A stretch of DNA of 64,000 bases, from NCBI RefSeq assembly GCF_015160855.1, contig NZ_CP063373.1, forward strand, positions 4,836,001-4,900,000, in the 5' to 3' direction. The notes beneath the pieces were generated by a model, which saw only the letters and a program-made list of their open reading frames with translations, had not been told where the DNA came from and did no database searches. Below, piece after piece: positions 25,418 to 33,192 of the stretch; the stretch's first letter is position 1; each line of letters begins with the position of its first letter. A program made the translations under genes and the position numbers. The stretch is from Streptomyces ferrugineus (GTDB lineage: Bacteria; Actinomycetota; Actinomycetes; Streptomycetales; Streptomycetaceae).

Positions 25418-25765
25418 TCACCCGGTGAGGGTGAGGTTGTGAAGCCGGGCGATGCCGAGCATGGCGTGGTGGACGCCATCGCCCTTCAGGCAGCAGTCGC
25501 CGAGGATCTTCCATGTCTTCATGCGGCCGCGTTCTTCGCATGCTCGGCCACTGTGTGGTCACCTTCGCATTGTCAGGTTCATACGCCAGCACGCCGTCAC
25601 CAACAGAACTCGATCCGACAGGGGCAGGCCCCAGGGGCGTCCCCGGCGTGCCGTCTCGGCATCCTCGCGCCGCAAGGCGGGCACCAGCTTGGTGAAGCGG
25701 CGCGGGCTCAGTCCGGTGAACGGCGCTGTCCAGGATGGCTCCGACACCGTGATCACACCCAACAT
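25418..25765 (-). pseudogene. IS5-type transposase with internal deletion
   Basis: The minus strand gives the N-terminal part MLGVITVSEPSWTAPFTGLS, RRFTKLVPALRRED, RGRPWGLPLSDRVLLVTACW (25765-25565), then after missing sequence the C-terminal end MKTWKILGDCCLKGDGVHHA, MLGIARLHNLTLTG and a stop at 25418. Both ends of the same IS5-group transposase are kept while the DDE core is lost, so it is a short, non-autonomous derivative. Confidence 0.75.
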
Positions 25766-25905
25766 AGGAAGATCATCCACCCGCCGAAGCGCCACCGTCC
25801 GGGATCACCGATCGGAAAGAACCAGGATTGACGCCGATCGTCCATCCCAGGACGCTGGTGGTCCGATGACAGGGCTGTCGCGAGCCCGATGAAAGGTGAC
25901 AGTGC

Positions 25906-26406
25906 GTGGGAAGTCTGTTGAAAGGCGTCTCTGGCGTCCGCTGGGGACAGCTGCGCGACGCGCGACAGCTCACCGCCGGGGACATCCCGCCGCTGCTCTC
26001 CCGGATCGCGTATGGAGGCGAGGACGCTGCCCGCCTCGCGATCGACGAACTGGGGGACCGTGTCTGTGCGTTGGGGTTCGTGGTCGGCGAGGCGACTGCC
26101 TTGACGGTCCCATTCCTCCTGGAACTCGCCGAGGCCCCCTATGTGCCCTGCAAGGCCGAGCTGTTCGATCTCCTGCAGAGCATCTACCGGACCGACAACT
26201 GGCACTCTTCGGCCGCGGCAGCTGGCGGCCCGAAGCGCACGAGCTTCCGGGAGCAGCCTGCCTGGGAGGCGGCCGCCAGGGAAGCCGTGCGTGCGGGCCG
26301 ACCGGTCATCGAGGGCCTCGCCACATCCATGCGACCGGAAGAGGCCGAACCAGCACGGAAACTGCTGTTGACGATGGACGAGGCGCCACCGTTCCCGGAC
26401 CTCTGA
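25906..26406 (+). CDS. HEAT-repeat-like protein of unknown function
   Basis: 166 residues from GTG 25906 (aagg upstream). The central part ARLAIDELGDRVCALGFVVG then ATALTVPFLLELAEAPYVPC and KAELFDLLQSIY resembles the HEAT-like helical repeats seen in many uncharacterised Streptomyces proteins ('xxxTVPFLxELAxxP...RAELLxLL'). No signal peptide or membrane segment. The gene is alone. Function is unknown; a scaffold or immunity-type role is possible for such proteins but not shown. Confidence 0.7.
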   Translation: MGSLLKGVSGVRWGQLRDARQLTAGDIPPLLSRIAYGGEDAARLAIDELGDRVCALGFVVGEATALTVPFLLELAEAPYVPCKAELFDLLQSIYRTDNWHSSAAAAGGPKRTSFREQPAWEAAAREAVRAGRPVIEGLATSMRPEEAEPARKLLLTMDEAPPFPDL

Positions 26407-26596
26407 AGGGCAGTCGCGGCTCCCGAACCGCACAGCCTCGGAAGAGCCCAAGGACGACGCTCAAAGATCATTGAGGGACAGGCCTTAAAGGGTGTTGCAG
26501 AATGCCGTGATCAAGCAGCTTGAGCTGGGGCGGCTCTCCTGAGATGAGCTTGCCGGTCAGGCCAGGACAGCGCCGACGGCGCTACGCTGCCGCGTC

Positions 26597-27577
26597 ATGC
26601 AGGAGACCCGCCTCGACACTGCTCGGATCCGGGAAGCTCGCCGGGTAATCGACCCGATGTTTCTCGACACTCCGCTGTACCGCTGCGAGGCGCTGGAGCC
26701 CGGCCTCGGGTGCACGGTGAGTATCAAGCTCGAAACGGCGAACCCGGTCCGCAGCTTCAAGGCCCGCGGCACTGAGATAGCCGCGAGCCTGCTTGCCGAT
26801 CATGGCTCGCGAGCCGTGGTGTGCGCCAGCGCGGGCAACCTTGGCCAAGCCCTCGCCTGGTCCGGCCGCGGCCGGGGACTGGACGTGACCGTCGTGGCCT
26901 CCCGCTTCGCGACCGTGGCCAAGCTTGACCGCATCCGCGCATTGGACGCCCGGTTGGAGCTGGTGGACGGCGACCACGAGATGGCCCGTGAGCGGGCGGC
27001 GGCCATCGCCCGGTACGACGGTATCCGGCTCCTCGAAGACAGCCTGGACATCGAGACCTGCGAGGGCGCGGCGACCATCGGCCTGGAACTGGTGGACACC
27101 GCGCCGTCGTTCGACACCGTCCTGATCGCTCTCGGCGGCGGGGCGCTGGCCACCGGCGTGGGTCATGTGGTGAAGGAGCTGGCACCCGAAGCCGAGGTGA
27201 TCTGCGTCCAGCCGCTGGGCGCACCGGCGCTGACACACTCGTGGCGCCGGCGACGCGTCGTCACCACCGACGCGACCAACACCATCGCCGACGGCGTCGC
27301 CGGCCGGTACCCCATCCCGGCCGTCCTGGACGACCTCCTCCTGGTCGCTGACGACGCCGTCCTGGTCCAGGAGGCGTCGATCATCGCGGGCATGCGGATG
27401 CTCCTCGACCACGCCGGCCTCGTCGTCGAACCGTCGGCCGCGCTCGGCATCGCGGCGGTCCTGGAAGACCGTGACCGCTTCGCCGGCCGACACGTAGTCA
27501 CCATCGTGTGCGGCAGCAACGTCGACGTGGACGCCTATCACCGCTGGGTCGGTGCGGCACCCCTCCACCGGTCTTGA
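26597..27577 (+). CDS. PLP-dependent threonine/serine dehydratase-like protein
   Basis: 326 residues of fold-type II PLP enzymes. The Schiff-base lysine is in SFKARG (Lys55); the substrate-binding loop is CASAGNLGQALAW near 76-88; the phosphate-binding glycine loop is GGGALATG at 180-187; a C-terminal CGSNVD matches the PLP-pyridine contact region. This points to deamination of a hydroxy or related amino acid (threonine/serine dehydratase or diaminopropionate-type lyase). It is shorter than biosynthetic IlvA, with no ACT domain, so it is likely catabolic. Start ATG 26597. It stands alone, preceded by mobile-element debris. Confidence 0.88.
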   Translation: MQETRLDTARIREARRVIDPMFLDTPLYRCEALEPGLGCTVSIKLETANPVRSFKARGTEIAASLLADHGSRAVVCASAGNLGQALAWSGRGRGLDVTVVASRFATVAKLDRIRALDARLELVDGDHEMARERAAAIARYDGIRLLEDSLDIETCEGAATIGLELVDTAPSFDTVLIALGGGALATGVGHVVKELAPEAEVICVQPLGAPALTHSWRRRRVVTTDATNTIADGVAGRYPIPAVLDDLLLVADDAVLVQEASIIAGMRMLLDHAGLVVEPSAALGIAAVLEDRDRFAGRHVVTIVCGSNVDVDAYHRWVGAAPLHRS

Positions 27578-27580
27578 TGC

Positions 27581-27866
27581 TCAGGCCAGGAGTTCGTAGC
27601 TGTGCTGGTTGGGCCGGGAGCAGAGGCGTTCGCGTTCTCTGCGAGTGTGGAAGGTCCAGTACTGAGTACTGCGGAAAGTCGCCGTTGCTGATGAGGGCCC
27701 GCAGGGTCAAGGCGGCTTAGGCGCCAGCCACGCTCCACGGGCCGCCGGTGATATCGAGGTCGTCGGCCACCAGATGACGTGCTGCGCCTTCGACGATGCC
27801 GCTGGCGATCGGCCATCCGGCCGCGAGGGCCTTGTCGTCGCCGGCCAGGATCCGGGCGGCTACGGC
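27581..27866 (-). pseudogene. ISKra4-family transposase, C-terminal fragment
   Basis: Minus strand: ARILAGDDKALAAGWPIASG, IVEGAARHLVADDLDITGGP, WSVAGA then an in-frame stop (27717-27719), then LTLRALISNGDFPQY and, in another frame, RRERERLCSRPNQHSYELLA to a stop at 27581. This is the conserved C-terminus of ISKra4-type transposases ('GWPIATGVIEGAARHLIxDRLDITGARW...LRAxxSNGDFxxYW'). A stop codon and frame shift inactivate it. Confidence 0.8.
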
Positions 27867-28061
27867 CTGGTTGGGGCTGTCGGCGCGAACCGGGTGACCA
27901 GGATGTCGATGATGCCGCCGCAGGCCAGGCACACGGCGAAGGTCTCGTCGTCGCAGTAGCCGAAGCCGGCGAACCTGGACTTCTGCACTGTGCTCGCCGA
28001 ATGCTCCACCCCGAAGAGGCCGAACCGAGCGACGCTCCTTGGGCCCACTGGCCTGGACGAC

Positions 28062-28097
28062 GGGCGACCGGCGACCGGCGACCGGCGACCTGCGACC
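28062..28097. repeat. 7-bp tandem repeat (GGCGACC)
   Basis: About five copies of a 7-base unit (ggcgacc, the last one tgcgacc) lie between the ISKra4 and IS701 remnants. The array is perfect for four units. Confidence 0.85.
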
Positions 28098-28114
28098 TTG
28101 GCCATGCCTCGCGC

Positions 28115-28236
28115 TTGTGCACCGCGGTTGACCCGCTCCGCCTTCGACAGCAGCCCAAGCAGATGGGACGGGCACTCGCCCGGGGCTCGACTCGGCCGAA
28201 ACGACCCGCGATCCGGGCCACGACTTTGTCGAACAT
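28115..28236 (-). pseudogene. IS701-family transposase, N-terminal scrap
   Basis: From ATG 28236 on the minus strand: MFDKVVARIAGRFGRVEPRA then, after a frame change, HLLGLLSKAERVN. This follows the IS701-family N-terminus ('xFxxVVxRIAxRFxRVEPRxRARAYLxGLLSxxERxN'). The rest is absent. Confidence 0.55.
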
Positions 28237-28239
28237 CTC

Positions 28240-28950
28240 CCGCGGGTGGTGCCGCCGGCTCCGGGAACGACCACAGAGCGGGGGACGGCGCCGACGAGGT
28301 GACCGCGAGGTGTTGGCCGCGATCATCTTCGTAGCCACCTCGGGATGCACCTGGAACCAACTGACTCCAGGCTTAGGGCTGTCAGGAGTGACCGCCTTTC
28401 GCCGGTTCACCGAGTGGACCGAGGCCCGGGTGTGGGCCAAGCTCCACCGCCTGGTCCTGGACGAACTCGGTTCCCGTGGTGACCTGGACTGGTCCCGGTG
28501 CGCGATCGGCTCCGTCAGCGTCCGCGCCCTCAAAGGGGGCAACTGACGGGACCGAATCCGACCGACCGCGGCAAGAATGGATCGAAAATCCACCTGATCG
28601 TCGACCGCCGGGGCCTGCCCCTGCCGATCGGCATCTCCGCCGCGAACCTCCACGACAGCCAGGCCCTCATCCCGCTGGTCCGCGGCATGCCGCCCATCCG
28701 CTCCCGTCGTGGCCGCCTGCGCCGACGGCCCGGGAAACTGCACGGAGACAAGTGCTACGACTACCAGCACCTACGACTCGAGTCCTCCCGACGACTGGGA
28801 CGGCACCGCTGGGTCGTGGAACGAACCGTGTCCCGGCTGTCCGGCTGCCGGCGACTCCACCGCCGCTACGAGCGCGGCCCGAACACTTCCTCGCCTTCAC
28901 CGCCATCGCCGCCATCCCCATATGCCACCGCAGACTCACCAACTGAAATG
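28240..28950 (+). pseudogene. IS5-family (two-frame) transposase, degenerate
   Basis: The first frame gives RRGDREVLAAIIFVATSGCT, WNQLTPGLGLSGVTAFRRFT and LDWSRCAIGSVSVRALKGGN, ending at 28546; the second frame, shifted by -1, continues TGPNPTDRGKNGSKIHLIVD, SAANLHDSQALIPLVRG, HGDKCYDYQHLR. The Asp-containing first part and the 'DKxYDYxHLR' block fit IS5-group transposases with an OrfA/OrfB frameshift at an A3G5 run (28532-28539). About 20 residues after 'HLR' are deleted and a further frameshift occurs near 28870 before LAFTAIAAIPICHRRL, so it is no longer active. Confidence 0.8.
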
Positions 28951-28955
28951 GCCTT

Positions 28956-29531
28956 TTAGGAGCGATCGAACAGAGTGACTACGCTCTGCGGTGCCTCCCG
29001 GCCGAAGAAGACCTCCAGATTCTGCGCCGAGCGGTCGGCGGCGTCGCCACTACGCGGGAACAGCCGCTCTTCGTAGGCGGTGAGCGCGGCCTCGATGTCG
29101 CGTTGCTCAACCAGCTTGCTCGCTAGGTCGGCGCCGTCGTACATGGCGAGGGTTGCGCCTTCGCCGGCAAAGGGCGACATCAGGTGCGCGGCGTCGCCGA
29201 CGAGCGTGACGCCGGGCACCCTGTCCCATTCAAGCCCGACGGGAAGGGCGTAGATGGGTCGGAGCCACGGTTCCGCGTCGCTCTCTGTCACGAAGGCGGT
29301 GAGCAGCGGCGACCAGCCGTCGAACTCTTCGGCGACTTGACGGAGGCCGGCGGACGGGTCGCCGAGGTCGATCGACCTCATCCACGTCTCGGGTTTGTTC
29401 AGCGCCACGTATCCGCGCACGTGCCCGTCGGCGTAGCGATGGGCGATGATGCCTTTGCCCGGCGCGACCGCCACCAACGTGCCGCTGCCGATCGCGGCCA
29501 CGCTCGCCCGGTGGTTCTGGCCGCCCGAGGT
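28956..29531 (-). pseudogene. FAD-dependent monooxygenase (TetX-like), C-terminal part
   Basis: About 190 residues remain: GTLVAVAPGKGIIAHRYADG, then EFDGWSPLLTAFV, LPVGLEWDRVPGVTLVGDAA, HLMSPFAGEGATLAMYDGAD and a C-terminal helix. The VTLVGDAAH...PFAGEGAN-type segment is the second FAD-binding motif of aromatic/TetX-like hydroxylases. The N-terminal FAD-binding GxGxxG half is missing; the sequence upstream of 29531 turns into an opposite-strand IS21 remnant, which has removed the 5' end. Confidence 0.75.
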
Positions 29532-29565
29532 GAGGGCGGTCTCGAGGAAGCAGGTCCCGCACCTC

Positions 29566-29861
29566 GAACTGGACCGCCGTGGCGCCGAGATGCTCTTCCA
29601 GGTCCTCACGGAACGTGAGGAGAAGGACAGCATCGCGATCGCCTCCAACGAGGCTTTAACCGGATGGAACCGCACCTTCACCGACCGCGGCTCTGCGCGG
29701 CGATCGTGGACCGGCTCACCTTCAACGCCGCCCTCATCGAGACCGGAACCGAGTCCTATCGCCTGGCCAAGACCAAGGGCCGAGGCCGGGCCGACACGCC
29801 GGGCACCAGCGGCCGAGCCGCTTACCCGCAGACTCGGAAAGCAGCCGCGGCGGACGGATGA
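29566..29861 (+). pseudogene. IS21-family IstB ATPase, C-terminal fragment
   Basis: Forward: LELDRRGAEMLFQVLTEREE, KDSIAIASNEALTGWNRTFT, then after a one-base shift CAAIVDRLTFNAALIETGTE and SYRLAKTK. This matches the IstB C-terminus ('LFQVLTEREERxSIxIASNxPFSxW...AIVDRLTFNAHIIETGTESYRL'). Its 5' part, with the ATPase motifs, is missing at the junction with the monooxygenase fragment. Confidence 0.78.
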
Positions 29862-29940
29862 AGACGCTGGTCCCGGTCCAATGTCAGTGGCTGCCCCTAC
29901 GCTTCCGCGCGATCACTGACGAGCATGGGGAGAGGCTGCC

Positions 29941-30432
29941 GTGACCACCGAGGACAAGACCATGAAGCGCATCGAGGAAGCCATGACACTGCAGCACACA
30001 GGCGACCTCGACGGTGCTCGGCAACGATTCACCGAGATCTGGGCAGAGATCGTCTCGGACGGCGACCCGTTCCACCGCTGCGTCCTCGCCCACTACATGG
30101 CCGATCTCCAGCAGGATCCGCAGGACGAACTGGCCTGGGATCTGCGCGCCTTGGACGCCGCAGGGTCGGTGACCGACGACCGGGCCAAGCAACACGACTC
30201 GTCCTTGGCCATCCGCGGTTTCTACCCGTCCCTGCACCTCAACCTCGCAGCGGACTTCCACAAACTGGGAGACACCACGCAGGCCCGCACGCATCTGGCC
30301 CAGGCCCAAGAGCACCTTGATGCGCTCAACGACGACAGCTACGGCCAGGGCATCCGATCAGCAATACAGCGGCTCGCCGGCCAGCTCGCCGCGGAAGATC
30401 CCACGAAGCTGAAGAGCGCCGAAACGAAGTAA
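29941..30432 (+). CDS. Tetratricopeptide-repeat-like protein
   Basis: 163 residues from GTG 29941 with ggggagagg 6 bases upstream. The protein is wholly helical: MTLQHTGDLDGARQRFTEIW, HRCVLAHYMADLQQDPQDEL, FYPSLHLNLAADFHKLGDTT, ARTHLAQAQEHLDALND. These fit TPR helices of a small cytosolic Streptomyces family I know only as hypothetical TPR proteins. It lies just upstream of the intact ISL3 element. Function is probably protein interaction; partner unknown. Confidence 0.75.
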   Translation: MTTEDKTMKRIEEAMTLQHTGDLDGARQRFTEIWAEIVSDGDPFHRCVLAHYMADLQQDPQDELAWDLRALDAAGSVTDDRAKQHDSSLAIRGFYPSLHLNLAADFHKLGDTTQARTHLAQAQEHLDALNDDSYGQGIRSAIQRLAGQLAAEDPTKLKSAETK

Positions 30433-30553
30433 TTCATCACGCCACAGTGCCTCAGGTGGTCCCAGCGCAAGCCAATCCCGGGGCCACTTGAGGACGTCCA
30501 GACGGCCCAGGATCTTCACCAACCGGGGCCGCTGGAAGCCAACATGCCGGGGC

Positions 30554-30561
30554 CGCTGAAC
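30554..30561. repeat. 8-bp target-site duplication, left copy (CGCTGAAC)
   Basis: CGCTGAAC directly precedes the left inverted repeat and is repeated exactly at 32389-32396 after the right inverted repeat. An 8-bp duplication is characteristic of ISL3-family insertion. Confidence 0.93.
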
Positions 30562-32388
30562 GGCTCTGTCACAGATCTTGTGGAGCGGTTGCTGAGCGTT
30601 ACTGAAGCAGGATCATCTTGCGGAGCAGTTCGAATCCGGCTCGCCCGTACAGCTGCCTCTTGATCTTTTTCACCCTATTTACGGCGCCCTCCGTGCCGCC
30701 GGAACTCCAGTGCACGGTGAGTCCGGCGATCACGGCTTCGAGGTCGGTGGTGAGTCCGTGAGCGAAGCCGGTCATCCCCGGCAGCCGTGCGGCGCGGGCG
30801 GTGCTGATCCAGTCCGGCAGGTCGGCGCCGGTGCGACGGGCGAGCATTTGGGCGAAGTCCCGTACGAGGGTGTGGGTTTGATTCAGCTCGGGGCAGGCGT
30901 CGAGGACGGCCTTGAGCTGGGTGGTTTCGTCTTCGGTGAGGGTGTCGGGGTGGCGGGTGATCCAGCCGACGACGGTGCGCACGGACGGCGCCGCAGCGGC
31001 TGGCACGGGTGCATCGGGCCACTCCAAGCGGCTGCGGGCCCAGTCTCGCAGGCTGCTGTAGGGCACTTGGTAGCCTCGCGCGGCGAGTTCTTCGCGCAGG
31101 TCCTTGATAGTGATCTCGCCGTCGGTGTCGTCGATGCGCCGTTGCAGGTAGGACTGGTGCATGTCGAGGTGGCTGGAACGGGTTCGGCGTCCGGTGACCA
31201 TGTCTTGCCAGCGGGCGGCCCGTGCGTATCGCTGGACGGTGTGCCGTCCCCAGCCCAGGTGGCGGGCGATGGCCCGCAGCCCCATTCCCTCGCTCAACAG
31301 GCCGTGGACCAGGGCATGGTGGGCGCGCATCCGCTCGGCCCGGCGGCCGGCGGGTACCACGGTGACGGGCAGCTCGATCTCGTTCTGGCCGGTCTGCGTA
31401 CTGGTGGTCGCAGGATCCGGTGGTGGGGCGGCGGTGCGCAGGCAGTCGCGATGAGCCGCGACGCACTTCTCGACGGCCTGGTTGAGGTTCTGGAGAATAT
31501 GGAACCGGTCTGCGACCTGCAGCGCGTCCGGGGCACCGAGCGCGGCGCCCTCGGCATACGCCCCCGCACGGTCCCTACAGATCACTTCTACTCCTGGATG
31601 CGCCCTCAGCCAGGCCGCCAGCGGCGCCGCCTCGCGGCGGGGCAACACATCGATGGGGTGGTGGCGTTCACCGTCCGTGATCACGGTGGCGTACGAGTGG
31701 CCGCGGCGGGTGGCGAAATCGTCGACCCCGATCACCCGCGGCGTGTTGAACGGAGGATCCGGCAAGGCCATCACCCGGCGCAGAAGCGTCATCCGCCCGG
31801 CGCCGAGGCCCAGTTGGGCCGCCATCCGGGCGCCTGCCCGTCCGGCCAATGCGAGCCCGATGTGCTCCAGGAGACGGCCAAGCCGGGTGGTGAAACGCGA
31901 GTACGGGCAGGTCAGCCACGCGAACGATTCGACGAACGTGCGCCGCGGACAGGTCCTTGCGTCACAGACGAAGCGCCGGACCTTCAGCAGGATCACTACG
32001 CTCCGCTCACCGAGCGGTAAATCCCGCAGTCTGCGCTGGTAGGAGCCGTGCACGCGCTCTGAGTGGCGACCGCAGCCAGGGCACGTCGCACCCGTCGTGC
32101 GGCCTTTGGCCACGATGTCGATCGTCCCGAAGGCGGCGGTCACCTTCTCGACGTCCAGCTCGTCGACCCCGTCGAACACGAGCGTCTTCCAGAACAGCGC
32201 GTCGGTCTGCATGACCGGCACCGTCACTGGCGGCCGCCCCGGAGCGCGGAACTCCGCACCGACTTGATGGAGCGTCAGCAACCGTTGTGCGGGGGCACGG
32301 CGCACGCGGTCTCACGAGACAGCGGCCCTCCACAATCGAACACCGCAGTAACGCTCAGCAACCGCTCCACAAGATCTGTGACAGAGCC
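30562..32388 (-). mobile_element. Intact ISL3-family insertion sequence, 1827 bp
   Basis: The ends 30562-30604 and 32346-32388 are perfect 43-base inverted repeats starting GGCTCTGTCACAG. The element is flanked by an exact 8-bp direct repeat and contains one full-length transposase gene. Perfect ends, duplication and open frame show a recent, probably still active insertion. The site before insertion was non-coding as far as I can read. Confidence 0.95.
30599..32212 (-). CDS. ISL3-family transposase
   Basis: 537 residues from ATG 32212 (the frame is open to 32305, which would add 31 residues). N-terminal zinc-ribbon-like motif TCPGCGRHSERVHGSYQRRL with further cysteines in CDARTCPRRTF, then DDE catalytic parts (VIGVDDFATRRGHSYATVIT, VEVICRDRAGAYAEGA) and the ISL3 C-terminal block TDLEAVIAGLTVHWSSGGTE, GAVNRVKKIKRQLYGRAGF. 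The helix-turn-helix GMGLRAIARHLGWGRHTVQR is in the middle insertion. The stop codon lies within the left inverted repeat. Full length for the family, no disruption. Confidence 0.93.
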   Translation of the reverse strand: MQTDALFWKTLVFDGVDELDVEKVTAAFGTIDIVAKGRTTGATCPGCGRHSERVHGSYQRRLRDLPLGERSVVILLKVRRFVCDARTCPRRTFVESFAWLTCPYSRFTTRLGRLLEHIGLALAGRAGARMAAQLGLGAGRMTLLRRVMALPDPPFNTPRVIGVDDFATRRGHSYATVITDGERHHPIDVLPRREAAPLAAWLRAHPGVEVICRDRAGAYAEGAALGAPDALQVADRFHILQNLNQAVEKCVAAHRDCLRTAAPPPDPATTSTQTGQNEIELPVTVVPAGRRAERMRAHHALVHGLLSEGMGLRAIARHLGWGRHTVQRYARAARWQDMVTGRRTRSSHLDMHQSYLQRRIDDTDGEITIKDLREELAARGYQVPYSSLRDWARSRLEWPDAPVPAAAAPSVRTVVGWITRHPDTLTEDETTQLKAVLDACPELNQTHTLVRDFAQMLARRTGADLPDWISTARAARLPGMTGFAHGLTTDLEAVIAGLTVHWSSGGTEGAVNRVKKIKRQLYGRAGFELLRKMILLQ

Positions 32389-32396
32389 CGCTGAAC
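32389..32396. repeat. 8-bp target-site duplication, right copy (CGCTGAAC)
   Basis: Exact partner of 30554-30561; see the left copy and the ISL3 element. Confidence 0.93.
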
Positions 32397-32699
32397 AACG
32401 TCAGAGCCACCGACAGCCGCCGCGACCAGCTCGGCGCTGTCGTTGGGCGTGGTTGTCCGAGTGCTATCCGAGTGCTACTGGAAAGTGATGGCACTGACTC
32501 GCCGGCCCGGGCCGTTTCCCGCCGGCGGGCAGGCTGAGCCGGGGCGCTGGGCAGGCGAGTGAAGATCACCCGCCTGCCGTGTCCACGGTCGGCCAGGCTG
32601 CCGCACTGGTCCACCTGGCGCCGACGCCACGACCAGGCGACAGCCCGACGCAGCCACCGCCGACGACGAACCCGACGAGCCTACTGGACAGATCACGAA
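32397..32699. other. Short stretch without a supported gene
   Basis: Between the ISL3 element and the sugar-kinase remnant I see no gene. A direct repeat (ccgagtgctat / ccgagtgctac) at about 32457-32480 and a palindromic segment (cggcccgggccg) near 32501 are the only structured parts. Confidence 0.4.
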
Positions 32700-33111
32700 A
32701 CCAGCGTGGGGTGAGGCTGCGGCGAGGAACTCCTCGACGGCCGCCGAGCGGGGTTCTTGGACCAGTGCCAGGGAGCCGGTGTGCACACAGGCCGGCCGTC
32801 TCGGTCAGGTCCGCCTTGGCCAGTTCTTCCGGGGCCACGGCCAGTCGGCGGTGTTCTGCGCGTGGGAGGAGAAGGCGGCCTGACCGGTGGCGTCCAGTTC
32901 GGCCACGGCCAGTGTGCTGGGTTCGGGGGCGGTGACGGCGTACGCAAGGTCGACGCCGGACGCCTCGAGGTGGGTCTGCCACGGCGACCGCAATGTTCGC
33001 GGGTCCGCCGCCGGGCGGTACTCGCAGGGTGAGTTCGTTCGAGGTGGTCGTTGGTTCGGTGACGGCATGGGCGGCGCACTCTCCCAGGCCGGTGACGTGA
33101 CGCGGGCTCAT
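32700..33111 (-). pseudogene. PfkB-family sugar kinase (fructokinase-like), decayed
   Basis: From ATG 33111 (gggagaag upstream): MSPRHVTGLGECAAHAVTEP, TTTSNELTLRVPPGGGPANI, AVAVA; a deletion and frame change follow, then AHLEASGVDLAYAVTAPEPS, TLAVAELDATGQAAFSSHAQ, NTADW, then APEELAKADLTETA, then GSLALVQEPRSAAVEEFLAA. These are consecutive blocks of the N-terminal half of PfkB sugar kinases (GGGPAN sugar-binding motif). The ATP-binding C-terminal half is absent. It lies just downstream of the GH32 gene on the same strand, so the operon once carried its own fructokinase. Confidence 0.82.
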
Positions 33112-33192
33112 GGACTGCTCTTCTCCCAGGAGGTAACGGGGCTCGGGGCGCTTCGCGGACTTGCCGCTGGTCCGAGGCATCTCGTACCGGTG

